A DNA stretch of 64,000 bases, taken from Mesocentrotus franciscanus (lineage: Eukaryota; Echinodermata; Echinoidea; Camarodonta; Strongylocentrotidae). Shown here one piece after another: positions 11,701 to 26,500 of this stretch. Positions within the stretch are counted from its first letter, which is position 1. Each line of letters starts with the position of its first letter. A program made the translations under genes and the position numbers. The stretch is taken from the NCBI GenBank assembly GCA_037976565.1, contig CP137680.1, positions 744,001 to 808,000 on the forward strand, given 5' to 3'. Under the pieces are notes generated by a model. That model was not told the DNA's origin. It saw nothing but the letters and a program-made list of their open reading frames with translations, and made no database searches.

Positions 11701-14164
11701 GGGAAGGTGATAGAAGGAAGAACAAAGAATAACTTAAGGAAAGACAGAAGGAGAAAGTGATAGAATGACAAAAATAAAGAATAACATAAGAGAAGGTGAT
11801 AGAAGGAAGAAACAAAGAATAACATAAGGAAAGACAGAAAGAGAAAGTGATAGAATGATAAAAATAAAGAATAACATAAGAGAAAGTGATAGAAGGAAGA
11901 AACAAAGAAAAACATAAGGAAAGACAGAAAGAGAAAGTGATAGAATGATAAAAATAAAGAATAACATAAGAGAAGGTGATAGAAGGAAGAAACAAAGAAT
12001 AACATAAGGAAAGACAGAAAGAGAAAGTGATAGAATGATAAAAATAAAGAATAACATAAGAGAAAGTGATAGAAGGAAGAAACAAAGAAAAACATGAGGA
12101 AAGACAGAAAGAGAAAGTGATAGAATGTTAAAAACATAGAATAACATTAGAGAAGGTGATAGAAGGAAGAAACAAAGAATAACATAAGGAAAGAGAATGT
12201 GATAGAATGATAAAAACAAAAACTAACATAAGAGAAATTGATAGAAGGAAGAAACAAAGAAAAACATAAGGAAATTTAGACAGAAAGAAAAAATGATAGA
12301 ATGATAACAACAGAGATACCGAGGAAACTGCACCCACGTTGCCGTTTTCACGACGACGGGGATTCACGGAAATTGCCCCGACTCCCGTCGTGTGATTTGG
12401 AAGGGAACGTGGGCCCAGAAGCTCGCACATGCGCAGTTGATAAATATGACGTCACGCGTCGTAGCCCACGTCGGGTGCCTAAATCGAAAGCTCGCTATTA
12501 CCCCAGTGGCCCCGAGTCAGGCTACGGGAAAGACACATAGTTTTGTTTTGTTTTGTTTTTTATTTTGTTTTTCCCGGAAAGGAGACAATATCCCACCGAC
12601 AGACATCGCATAGTCTTGGCCGATATTGGAGGGACCTAGGCTGCGCATATGAACATGCAAGCCGAGAAGCCTGTTCAATGTACCGAACCGGGCTGGCCAG
12701 AAGATACACACAAAACGGCCATGATTGTATGTAGACAGCCTGTCTGGAGTCTCCGCAAAACGCGAAAAATTGAACAGCGTCGACTTTTGTTTTCCCCTTC
12801 TCTTTTCTGCTTCCATTTAATTTTGTTAATGCAACTTGAATTCGGCGTAAATACTCATAAATGAATGATACACGCCAATAACAACTAAAACAACAACAAA
12901 CAACAACAGTCTCGTCATGCTACACTCCCTTTAAGTCAGAACGGACTGAAATTTGGTGAAGGCGCTACGAAACGTGACGTAAATCTGATCCACCCATCTA
13001 CGTTTCGTACGCGCTCTGCCCGCAAAAATACTCAAATGCGTAAAATTGCCTGGATCGTACTAAATTGATCTAAAAATGATTCATTTGTGGAGCTTTTTTT
13101 TAAATCTTAACGCACGCGAACATTACTTTGCCTGGATATTGACCCTTGACCTGAAATTTATGTGTACCGAATTTGGTTAAGTTTTGATGGCTGGTTATAA
13201 GGATATGATTGATATGATTTTACAAAATGGCGCCTAGATGACGTCATGGTTGAGTGATCACACTGAGAGGGAGAAGTTATTCTATTCCTGGACATTAGGA
13301 ATTAGTGGTGCAAATTTGATGGTGATCGGGTGGTGCGTTTTCAAGAAAACCGGGCGACAAAAAAGTAAAGAAAGAAAGGATAAATAAATAAGTAAACAAA
13401 GATTTTTTAAATCGAAGTCAATTTTAGTTGATAAAACACCCCCTGATCACCTTGAGTGTATTGGATGATTTCTTTTACCATATTGTCTATACGTGTACTC
13501 ATAATTATCTTGTGTATTTCATTTCAGAGCAAAAATAATAAATACAAAAGTAAAACAGTAGGGAGGGCCGAAAAGGGAAGGAGGGAGGGGACGGGATTGG
13601 GAATTAATTAAATTTTGCCTTAAGTGCAGCGTTTTTACCCAACTACGGTGTTCATATGAGCACAAACACTATTATTAACGAGTAGGAACGCAAACGGAGC
13701 GAGACATATTCTCGTGAGACGGTGAGATGTGTGAGCAGTTTCTGGTTTATTGAGTAGGTGTATGGCTAATTTGGTTCCTTTGGTGTCTGTTCTGATGCAT
13801 GGCTTTAAATTGGCTAGAGAATTGTTTTGAGTGTGCAGGATAAATGGAGTAGCGATCGAGGAGGTAAAGGATGCTTCCTCCCTGGCAGGACTGGTTTGTA
13901 TAAAAGAGACTACATGTAAGATTCCCACCCGCTTATTCATTTTATATTCTCTCTTTGAATCAATAATAATAACAACAATGATGATGATGATGATGGTGAA
14001 TACTACTACTACTCCCACTATTGCTACTACTAATAATAATAACGACGACAACAACAACAACAATAATGATTTTAAAAAATACGATGATGATGATGGGTAT
14101 ATAAAAGAAAAAAGAAGAAGAAGGAGAATACTACACTACTATCTCTACAGCACTACTACTACTT

Positions 14165-14217
<53 letters not shown>

Positions 14218-17200
14218 ACTCCTACTACTACTACTACTGCTACCACTACTACTACCACCATTACCACTCACCACCACCACCACCACCACCGCCGCCAGCA
14301 CCACTACCACCACTCACTACCACCACCACTACCACTACCACCACCACCACCACCACCATTACCACTCTAATACTACCACCATACCACCACCACCACTACT
14401 ACTACTACTGCTACTACTACTACTACTACTACAACGTCTACTAAGAAAACTCCTACTACTAATAACTCCTTCTACTACTACTCCTACTACTTCTACTACT
14501 ACTACTACTACTACTAGTAATACTAACTACTACTACTCCTACTACTACTACTACGAAGAAGAAGAAGAAGGAGAATACTACACTACTATCTCTACAGCAC
14601 TACTACTACTACTACTACTGCTGCTGCTACTCCTACTACTACTACTACTATTACTACTTCTACTACTATTACTACTGCTGCTACTACTACTACTACTACT
14701 TAGCTACGTCTACTTATAAAAATCATACTACTACTACTATTACTACTTCTACTACTACTACTACAACTACTACTACCACGACAACACTACTACTACTACT
14801 ACTACTACTACCACTACTCTACTACCACCACCACTACCACTACCAACCCCACCACTCAACCACTACCACCACGACAGCACCACTACTACTACCACTACCA
14901 CTACCACTACCACTCTACCACTACCACCACTACTACCACTACCACTCAACCACTACCACCACGACAGCACTACCACTACCACTACTACTCACTACTCTAC
15001 CACCACTACCACCACTACCACTACCACCACTAATACCACGTCCACTACCACCATACCACTACCACCACTACCACTCTACCACTACTACCACTACCACCAA
15101 TACCACGTCTACTACCACCATACCACCACCACTACCACTACTCTACCACCACTACCACTACCACTAATACTACGTCTACTACTACTATACTCACTACTAC
15201 TACTACTACTTCTACTACTACTACTACTACTACTAATACTACGTCTACTACTACTATACTCACTACTACTACTACTACTTCTACTACTACTACTACTACT
15301 ACTAATACTACGTCTACTACTACTATACTCACTACTACTACTAGTTTATGTTACCTATATCTTAGCCCGATGAATAATGCCAACTTACTTTGTATTATCT
15401 AGTAACTGTATTTGCTATTCATTTCTATTCATAACTGTATAAGCTAGTGTAATGTTGAAAATGCACATACATAAACAAGCACATTTTATATAACACGTTT
15501 CACAAAAGATATACAATTACATTATATGCACATTTCAACTTAACGTATTTCCTTTATTATGTAGCTGTTATAATTAATTAATTTCTGATTAAATATTTAT
15601 TATAGTTTGGTCGCCCATATATTAAGTTCCTTTCCTGAGGCCGCCACCAAGTTCAAGCTCTAGCTTAAAATTGCGGTCTCCTGCATTTTTCAATTTTGAA
15701 ATGATTTTTTGGTTGGTTGGTTTGTTTTACCTGACTGCTAAGAAAGCACGTGCTTGTAAGTAAGCAACCAGGGGACCGACGGCTTTAAATCCTCTCCGAG
15801 GGACTTGGTAATGGGGATGAATGCCTTACCATGGGGCACTTTTTTCAAGGTATAATTATCTAATTGATTTATATTATGATATAATGTGGACCTTTGTTAA
15901 TAATATATATGTACCTAGTTTGTATATTACTTTGTATTATGATGAAAAATGCAGAAATAGAATCAAAGTAGTTATAATAGTCTAACTAGACAGGGATAAT
16001 TAATTAGCACCACAATAAGCGCTCATTAATGATGCCCCTCAGTCAACATAGGGAGACTATCTGAGGGTTTGCGTCATATCACCATATGGAACCAATATAA
16101 TAACGGCGCCCATCTTCACACGTTGAATAGTGAAAACACAAAACTACCCGATAAAATAGACATCTGGGTGGGAATCCTTTGTTGCTTGAAGGCCAGCAAT
16201 CCAAAACAAATAAAATAATTAAAAAAGCAAACCACGTGTGTTTTGCGGCTTTCAATAGTGAGTACACATATTTGTACAAGTCCACATTTCAATCAAAATT
16301 TCTTCTCCACATTTGCACTTTCATAACAAAACAAAAACAAACAAAAAATAGTTCAAAGTTATTAATACCTTTTCCGTTAAGACTTTTGAAGAAAAATGAT
16401 AAATTCGTGCAGAATGATGATGATGATGATCTAAAAATGATTTTTAAGATTAAACTAGAGAAAAAACACATGCAAGTCGCTTGCAGATATTCATTCCCGA
16501 ATATTTGAACATGATAAAAGTTATGTTATAAAATTTTATAACTTTTTCATTATCAAGACATTGTGTTTACATTTATTGTATTTTTGAGAGGGAAATTAAT
16601 TTTGACGTGTCTATAATAACTATAAGGTAAAGAGTAACATCTTGAAAGAATGGGAAAAAACAGAACAAAAAGAAAATAAAGGTAATTCCAATTTCTAGAA
16701 TCCCATCAAATGAGATTCTTGTCAACAATTTGCTAATTAATCAAAATCAATCGAATGGGTTTCACAAGCTCCCGTAGGGGTTATTGGTTCGAGCTTCTGC
16801 TCCACCGGAGAAAGTGAAAAACTGGCAGGGCGCAAGACATTGGTGGCGTAATTTTATGGTATCATCCTGACCTAATTAGGCGTGTATAGCATTGCTGTTG
16901 GTGTTGGCTGAAATGGTGGACTTCTTCGGTGAGCGAGTTGTCATTGTGGTTAGTGCAATGATGAAGTGGTACGTGTGGTATGTGTTATAGACGCTCTTCA
17001 AGGACCGGGTTGTAGCCCCCGTGCTGAATGTGTTATCTAGCTTCCTTCTCCACCAACATGTGTTCTCTTCACTACACGTCCCATGCACCACACACATAGA
17101 CAAATCACAACAAACTCCTTTAATAAGTCGCCCAATCACTACCAAACACAATCTTTATTAACCAATCACAAGCAAGACACATCATTACAAGTTGTCCAAT

Positions 17201-17417
17201 TGCAGCCCCTAAAAAACTTCCCTTTTTCTGAAAATGAAAGAGGGACAAGGCTAATTAAAGACGGAAAAAGTCGAAGGAACTAATGCTAATCAGTTATGAA
17301 GGATTCGTGTATGCCCCATAACGATACCATATTTGTCACAATCGCGCCATACAGGAGAATTAGTTTTGACAGACATGGCGCATCACAAATGTTCACTATT
17401 GATAATAAGAGTAGAAT

Positions 17418-17464
<47 letters not shown>

Positions 17465-17491
17465 ATGGTTGTAGTACCGTGCGGCAGTAGT

Positions 17492-17531
<40 letters not shown>

Positions 17532-20500
17532 TAGTAGTAGTAGTATAATAGTAGTATAGTAGAAGTAGTAGTACAATTAATAATATACTACTAATAATAA
17601 TAATGAAAAAGATGATAATAAAAGTAATGATAATAATAATACTAATGATAACAATAACGTGTCTGTCACAACTGACACTCCTTGCGCTCTAAAGTCTTAA
17701 CCCCAGCTTTAACATGGCTGTTAATACGGCGCTCAAGCACGTCAAGGAAGTTATTTCTTCCTGGTTACATGCATGCTTCACATGGGCAAAGTGTGGCAAC
17801 TGACAAATTCAGATGAATGTCTTTCCAAAGGTCCTTAGTGCCGTAGCAGGGACTCGAACCCTGTACATCGTCATCCGTAGTCCAAAGTATTATGCACCCC
17901 TACACTCCTACATTATTTTAAAACAAGCAAACAAGCGAACATTGATATTTCAAATGTTAATGTTCATGTATATTTTATGATCTACAAGTCATGTATAACG
18001 AAAAGTATTGATGGTGAGGAGAAAGCGACTGGAAAATAGAGAGATAATATACAGATCGAGAGAGTGTGAAAGAAAGAAAGAAAAGGGGTAAGATCAATAG
18101 CTTAATTGGAGGTGTCGTGGTATAGTGGTTCATTTAATTGACTCTCAACCCAAGGGTTGGGAGTTCGAATCCCAGCCCGGCATTAATTAACGTCCTTTTG
18201 CAAAACATTAATCCACATTTGCCACTCTCCACACAGGTGTACATGGGTACCTGGCAATGCTAGGGTATTAATAATTGCAGGCCCACAGGAAGAGCAATAT
18301 TAAAACTAGTGTGGCTACCCTAGCTAGAGAAGACTCAATTATTATAATATTATTCATTAATTCTGTCAGATAAGGGTTTCTTATTAATTTCGTGTTTTCT
18401 GCAAAGAGGTTGAGTGCAAGATGAATTTGCCACTCAATCCACCATCATCCTACATGCTTCGAAAGTGTTTTTCTATTCATGAGAGTTGCACAAATCATAC
18501 TCACCGTTAAGCCAGTCATCATGATTCCTTACCAGCCCTTAAATCTATTTTCGCTTCCGTCATTTCGCCCTAAGCGCCTCTAACGCTGTATTTCCACGTC
18601 GGAAAAGAAAATGACGCCTGGATTATTTATATGCCGTGAAATGAATTAGAACTCTCGTGGGATAAGTGCTCCATCGTGGCGGGGTAAAAGTGTAAACAGT
18701 GGCTTGAATTTCAATCAAGGATCTAATTCGATAGATCGTGTACAGACAAAGCCATTCCTAAGCAATCTCTGCTTGAATATGAGAATGCGGGATGATTATG
18801 TATGGCGCGAGAAGTATGATGCAAATTTTCACTCTCTCGCTGTATCGTCTGATTATTTCGACGATGTGAAGAAGAAAAAATACAATTAACCATCTATGCT
18901 GCGATTCGAGAATGTTTCCGACGCTTAATGATCGAAATTAATCTGCTTCCCTAAAATATAGTTATGTTCAGTAGTTGAGGAATTTCAGAAGATAAGTGGA
19001 GCTTGCAAATTTGATTTTCTTCGCATGCAGGAATAAAGCTATCAGAGTGAGAGAGAGAGAGTGTGTGTGTTGGTGGTAATGTGGAATCTCGGCCGCAAAT
19101 TCCTCGAACTCCATCTTAAAAAGAAGGTTTGAAAATGATCACGCAGAGAGGGAGAGAGAGAGAGAGGGGGGTACTCTGTGGCATACAGCGATCACCGCTT
19201 TTATGTAGTATCATCTATTGGCGTCCAAATGGAACAACACTCTTTCTCTCGAAATTTTTTTCAATTGATCACCCGTAAAAGGATTTAGATATAATAATGG
19301 TATTTTGGTTTATTCTCGTTTGCAACATGATTTTGTAAAAGTCAGATTTAAAGCTTTCAGTAATTGTGCGTATCAGTGAGACGATATCATTATGCTTGTA
19401 AGCATTTACATTGAAAGCAGTGCAAAGCGTGTATTCTACACGCTGCCTTTAGCAACGATACATAACTAATACTTCATTATATTCTTTTCAATATTTGTTT
19501 TCATAAATTAGAATACAATATCACTTGATGAAATGTGATAAGTATATCATTTCTATTACAGTTTGTGTAAATCAATTTTAGCAAATAGATTGGTTAATTA
19601 TTACGTAGTATGCACAACGTGAAAACATGAATGTAAAATAGATTGTATATAGGGAGTCATTTTTATAAACGCAAAAAAATTCGGATGAGAACAAATGTAG
19701 ACTAGACACGTGATCGTGCCAACGATACACGAACGTTATGGCAGAAATATTTGTTCATACAAGTCATGTAAGATAATCAATAAGAAATTTAAAATTATAA
19801 TTGTCATCGTAATGGTCAAAGAAATGTATCCTGTTCTGACCAAGTATTTGCCTGGCCCTACATCATCAAAATTGGCTATACCATTGTATTACCAATGCTT
19901 TCTCTTAATCTGACCGTGTTATAATACTGATAATTTTGTTGACCCAGGGAAGCCTCGTCAGCTTCAATGTTGCTTGAATGCTCTTCTTCCTGAGGGCCTT
20001 GCAATTACCACAGCGATTGTCAGGTACTCATTTACACCTGGATGGAGAGTGGCAAATGTGGATTAATGTATTGCCAAAAGATGTTAATTACGGACCAAGA
20101 TTCGAACCCTCAAATCCCTTGGATTGAGAGTCAGGTGAATGAACCACTATACCACGACACCTCCATGACCTCTTTGACACCTCCATGTTGATAGTACACC
20201 ATCATCATCATCAAGATCATCATGATCACCATAATATCAAAATTTCATTTTCAGGAGCTGTTATCATGACATAATCTCGATCATCATGTTTTCAAGTCGA
20301 TTCATATCTATGTGACCATTTACACTTACCCCAATAGTTCCTATTTGTTCTATGTTTGTTGCTGTTGCTACTCTGTTTAGGCATTGTCCCTATTTTCTTT
20401 CTAACTGATTACATGATTTATTAGCTTCCATTATTTTCTTATCCCAAACTCGTTGTGGATTAGCCCATGATAGTCCCCCGCATACTTAATTATCATGTTA

Positions 20501-23500
20501 AGTATGTATCTTTCTTTATTGCATGTTTATGTTTCTATTGTAATATTTCGATGTTTTTTCTGCATTGTTGTACACATTTTACCCGGCTGTTTTTATGAGT
20601 TATGTGAAAATAACCATGCCTGAAAATTAAAGGGTAAAACTTGCTTGGTTAGTGGTCTGCAGTAACTTGCATGTACAGCAAATATTGTATATTTTGTCTT
20701 TAAATGATGATATATTACATGATCATGTTTATTCTATTCCTTTAATATGTGAAGATTTAAAAAACGACAGAAAATATAATGCTTGGCGTCAAATCGAAAA
20801 TTATACCATGCTTGTTAAAGATCCGGTGGCCATGAACGCATGCACAGACTGTCTGACTCGAATGAAACATGCAATGCACACAGATGTAAGGCGATAAACT
20901 AAAAGTTCGTGATGAAAATGTGATGAGACAGCCATACGAGTGCATAGAATATCACCATACACCCGAAGGAGGTAGGGTGAAGAAAAGTTCTTATCCACGT
21001 TTGTAACTGAAAACAATTCATTCATATTTCTATTATCACTAATAGTCTGAAGGAGTGAATCCCTATATAGCTATATAGATATTACCACACAAATAATATG
21101 CACACGCGTTAATGAAACGGTGTCGTGTTGAGGACGGGAAGGGGGTTATAGGTATAGAATTGTCACTTTTCAATTCAATAGTCATTTAGTTCTACTCTCT
21201 TCAAAATAACAGTACTGTATTATATTATTACCAATATAAATAAGCAATTTGGTAAGAGAATTATATGTAAATTATGATATAAGAAACATGAGTACACTGT
21301 AATCGCAATTGATGAATGATGTGAAGGAGTAGCAAAGGTCATTGACCTTTCACGGCTACCCCCCATATTAATGTTTTTTCACTCCTTTTTTTGGACCCTC
21401 CGACAGGCCATTTTATTGAAAATCAATCTCTGAATAATATATTTTAATACTTGTACAAATGAATATCATACAGTACTTCAGAATAAGATATACATAAAGA
21501 ATATAAACCATAGTAAGCGATTACTGAAAGCGCAGCATATTGATAATAATAATATAATAATCAAACTGTATATACAGAACATAGATTTAAACCCCCCAAA
21601 AAAAAAATGCAACATCATGACTGAAAATGATTTGGGAAATTGAATATAATAATACTAAACGATCAAAATCCTCTCAAAATGTATCAATTTTGTATCGAAT
21701 TTGTCAGTTTTGTTAGCAAGTATATACTTGCCTTTCATTATTTTGTGTAACTATTCCTGATATATTGTTTTATTGTCTGGAAGGACGATATAGACGTTTG
21801 TATTCGAGAAAAATATAATTGTTGTTTAGTCCAAATTATTAAACAGTTTAAAGCATCATTTCGTTTCTCAATGAAACCTAACAAAACATGCATTAAAGAG
21901 AAGGTTGAGTTCTGGGAAGAGGTGAAAAATAATTTGTGAGCGTTATCATTGTTTTTATGCAAGTGAGGAAGAACATCAGATAAAAAAATGTTCCGTGAAA
22001 TGCATGGCTCTTCAAATGCCTTAATATTCTAAATATGGCATGTAACAGCATACAAATCGGGACGGATTATTATGCCACATGTTTGTGTAGTCCCATATAC
22101 ATCTTTCTGTGTGCAGCGCTTGTAACTTTACCAAGACTGGGCCAAATTTCTCATCGTTTTGATGATTCTAGAATCTAGAACCTTGCAGTACACACCAATA
22201 CTTATATGCTAGATGATCAACCTTTTCTGATCGATTCCACAACGTTTCTTTCACAATGCAATCGCATGACCAGAACTCAACTTTATCTTTAAAGACAGTT
22301 TTATTCTACAGCGTGTTAAAATGTTTAACCAGTCAAACGACTCCAAATCAATTTGGTCACGTTACAGGAGTAAAAAAAGTGCACCATATCTTCTTCTTCT
22401 CTTCCACAAAGGGAGAAGTTCTTATTTAGAATTATTTTCATTTTCACAAGATCTTTATTCAAATATAGTATCCTATTTAAAAGTCTTTACTGAAAGTACC
22501 GAACTGTTGTATGCATTGTACAGCGAAACATAACCCTGAAATAATATCGCATATATTTATCATCAAATAATATACCATCTGCACGCCATCTATTACATAA
22601 TATATTCAAATGATCGTCCTTTTCTTTTTAACATACTTTTAGCCCAATACTTTTAGCCCAAAAGTCAGTAAGACATCATGGACCAGATGTTTGGAACTCC
22701 TTACCAAATTCAATGAGGCATTGTTCATCTCTATTCTTTTAAAGCATCTCTTAAAAACTCTCATATCGAAGTATCTACATAACTGATTTCAACATGCAGT
22801 AGGCAATTATCATTGATATCTCAAATTTTGGTCACATTGCAACTCATTTTTGGAAATTTTGTTTTCTATTTCGTATTCTTGGATATATTTATTGAAAAGG
22901 CTACATTTGTTTTAACTCCACCATACAATATAAAGCTACATGCACACGTTACACACACATACAAACACATACGCTCGCGCGCACACGCACACACACACAC
23001 CCACACACACATAATATATACTTACACAACACACTCACAAAATCATACACAAATTAATGTTTAAACACTTTTTTATTATAAGTTTTACCTTAAGATTTTT
23101 TTTTTTGAGGCCGCCATCCTCGTCAAGCATCGCTTATGATTGCGGTCTCCTGCACTTTTTCAACAAATAGTTCGGATAATACTTCAAATTTATGATAATA
23201 TGTTATGGAAATATTAAGTTTCGTTATTTTATGTACACATGTAAATAAGATGTTAAAAAAAAAAACATTTTGACATGAAGTAATTATTGTTTGTATATGT
23301 TGTATTATACCTTACATTTATATGTTCCTTGTAATTCAGTTATATTATATTTGGAAAAATGCAAAAATAAAATCAAATATATATAATATATTATGTCTAC
23401 ATCCTTTTTTTATCTTTCAACAAGCGTGAAATATATGCGGGGCATAATGGTCCATTTACTTTCATATTACAACTTTCCAATTGGGACTTGTATTTGCATT

Positions 23501-26500
23501 TAATTATTTGTCAAAGTGCGTAATAATGAAGAAACTGTATTTTGATTGAAAACTTTTTTTCACACTCTTCTCTTACTAAAATGTGTCCTTGATCATCTAA
23601 TAAATCATTTACAAATTGAATACCTTTATCCAACCATTCTTTTAAAAATACACCCTTTCCTCCAATTTTTACCTCAGAATTATACCAAATAGGAATAGCT
23701 TGCCAAAAAGGAGTAGTACGCTGAACACGGCGGACAAAATAAGTTAGCATTTGGAAAAGTTCTTTTCAAAAACAATTTCTTAGCGTAAATCATATTTTAG
23801 TGAAATATATATCACCTTTACCCCATTCCAATGATGATAATGGTCGTAAGAAAACGTACATTAAATGGGTAACGTCTTCACATGAATTCAACAATATTTT
23901 CCTAATCCAGGTCAGTTACAAAGCTCTAGAAAATTGTACAACATCAACCAGTCCACCATATTCGTAAGTACAAACCATCTGTTTTCTGCTAATTTTATCA
24001 GGTTTCCCTTTCCAATTGAATTTAAAGAAAGAGACATCATTGCTTTTAAAAGATGTTCAGAAGGGTTAGGAATGGACATAAATAAATGGTTAAATTGCGA
24101 AACAAGCACTGATTTCACTAGGACAACGCGACCAAAAACAGAAATGTCACGTTTTGACCAAGATATCATTTGCCTTTTTAGTTTATCAAATATTCTGTCG
24201 TAGTTGAAATCTGGAAGCTTTTTTAGATCATTACAAAAATCTATTCCCAAATACCTTATGAATCCCATGTACCTGATGTAAATCAATATTTACAGTTTTT
24301 TCAAGGAACCGATACAAAATATATGTGTCTTATTAATATTAAGATTTAAACCTGAATACTGAGAAAAGAAATCCAATAGCTCCAGAGCATAATGTAAACT
24401 TTCTGTACTATCGAGACACAACACTGTATCATCAGCGTATTGTAATATTCTATATTCTTTGTTTTCTATAACTGTACCTTTTATCTTGTGGGATTTTCTG
24501 ACTAGCATGCCTAAAATCTCTGCACATAATTGAAATAAATATGGAGAAAGCGGATCTCCTTGTCGGCAACCCCTTATAATATTAAAACGCGAGGTTAAAC
24601 AACCGTTAATTAACACATTTGAAGCAGAATTTGAATATAATAATTTGATCCATTTGATAATTTCATCCCCGTAATTAAAGAAATGTAATACATTCCATAG
24701 AAAATCATGTGAAACACAATCGAACGCCTTTTCAAACTCAATAAAAAGTAATATCCCAGGAATATTTTTATAATCTCCATAAGAAATTACGTCACAAATT
24801 ATTCTGATATTCTCTCCAATTTATCTACCGGACACAAAGCCTTTCTGATCTTTATGTATGTTTTCGTCTAACAGTGGTTTTATTCTGTTTGCAATGCAAC
24901 TAGAAAGAATCTTATATTGGACATTGAGCAAAGATATAGGACGCCAGGTTTTAAGTAGATTGCGAGGTTTGTTACCTTTAGGTAGTAGAGTTATAATTCC
25001 CAAATTTTGAAAATGTGCAAATCTTCCACAAACATAATGCTGCGTTCAAACTCCTCATTAAATAAATCCCTATATCCTTAAGAAAAAAACTTGAAAAACT
25101 CGGCAGTAAACCCAGTCTGTCCAGGTGATTTACCAAGTTTCAAGTTACAAACAACTTTGCTAATTTCTGTAAAGGAAGTTTTTCTACCTAACTCCTCTAC
25201 TTTTTCATCTGAAATCTTATTGTGATCTATTTCTTCCAGGTCGTGTAATATATCTTGAAAATCTGATACCTCTCGAAATCCATAAAGGTCTTCGTAAAAT
25301 ATTTCAACCTCGTTCCTAATTTACCTCTTCCATATTCAATATTTTATCACTTTTATCAACAAGTTGAATAATAAATATCCAAACAAAAATATGAGTATCT
25401 GAACTTTCTTATTTAAATATATTTGATACTCTTCACAACCTTTATCTATGGCACCTTACCAATCGAGAAAAATATATATATATATATGTAAAATACATGC
25501 AACCTTAATACTCCTTAATACTCCCCATATTAATGGCCATCACTGACACAGGTGTGAATTAAAACTAACAAACAAAATAATACGAAATAACACATAATAT
25601 AGAGGCAAATGTGACATTTCGGTGATGTGAATTAAAAAAAATAAGACTGTATTTTCTTTTGAATGATTGCAACTAGGACACTTTTGTAGTTCTGAAATTC
25701 TACTTTCATATTGTTCCATATAATTGAGTTTAACTATTCTTTGAAATGTGTTTTAAAAAATTAGTTCCTCGTATCATACTTGCTTTTATCGCGATTAGTA
25801 ATAAAATAATTATCGAATATATTTAATGAAATAAATACGTAAATGATGCACTGTGAACAGTAAGTAAATAATATACATATTTACTACCTTTAATTTTGAA
25901 ATCAATTTATTTGCATGAGCTAAATATGGAGTAGTTAAAACTTAATTTTCCCCCTTTTTTGTTGTTTCTTGCTTTTGCTTTGATAAGTTGTACAATTGCT
26001 CATACAATATTTAAATTGTTATAATTGTGCTGTGCAATTTAATGAAGGTGGGTATGGGGTTTGGATAATCAAATATTATTATTTTTTATATCATATGCCA
26101 TTCTGGGCCTCCGTTATATACTAGAACATGCTATCTCTTTTAAATATAGTCAGTCGGGTTGCACCCACATTTTGAATGTGTTTATTTTTAGCTTTTTGTT
26201 TTAGTTTTAGGTTACTGTATTCATGTTTCATGTGGTTTTTACATCCACTTTGTTATTAACAATTTATTTTCTTCTTCCAAATTATCCATTTTCTTGAATT
26301 AGATTCATTCTGCCTTTTCATTTTCCCTCAGGGGTGACTGTCCTTGGGGTAATTTTCCGGGGGTGATTGTCCAGGGGGTAATTGTCCTGATACGCTTTCA
26401 CGCATATTGATGTGTGTGCTTTGATTTGTTGTAAATATTTATCAGTATGCCCTATATAGATTCTACATTATGAGTGTTTATTCATGTATTTGGTATAGTA

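Noticed and set aside
11059..12219. Long - strand frames (up to 246 codons) of Phe/Leu/Ser-rich protein
   Set aside because: They are translations of the 90-bp satellite. A period divisible by three keeps several frames open at once, and the composition simply reflects A/G-rich DNA.
13831..15332. Thr/His-rich frame on + and poly-Val frames on -
   Set aside because: They are products of the trinucleotide tract, with no start context or domain.
16179..16508. 109-codon frame
   Set aside because: Lys/Phe/Asn-rich as expected of AT-rich DNA, with no recognisable motif and none of the splice features seen in the real exons.
18112..18183. tRNA gene
   Set aside because: Boxes A and B are present, but the acceptor arms do not pair and a SINE body follows, with further copies at 19.9 and 44.7 kb.
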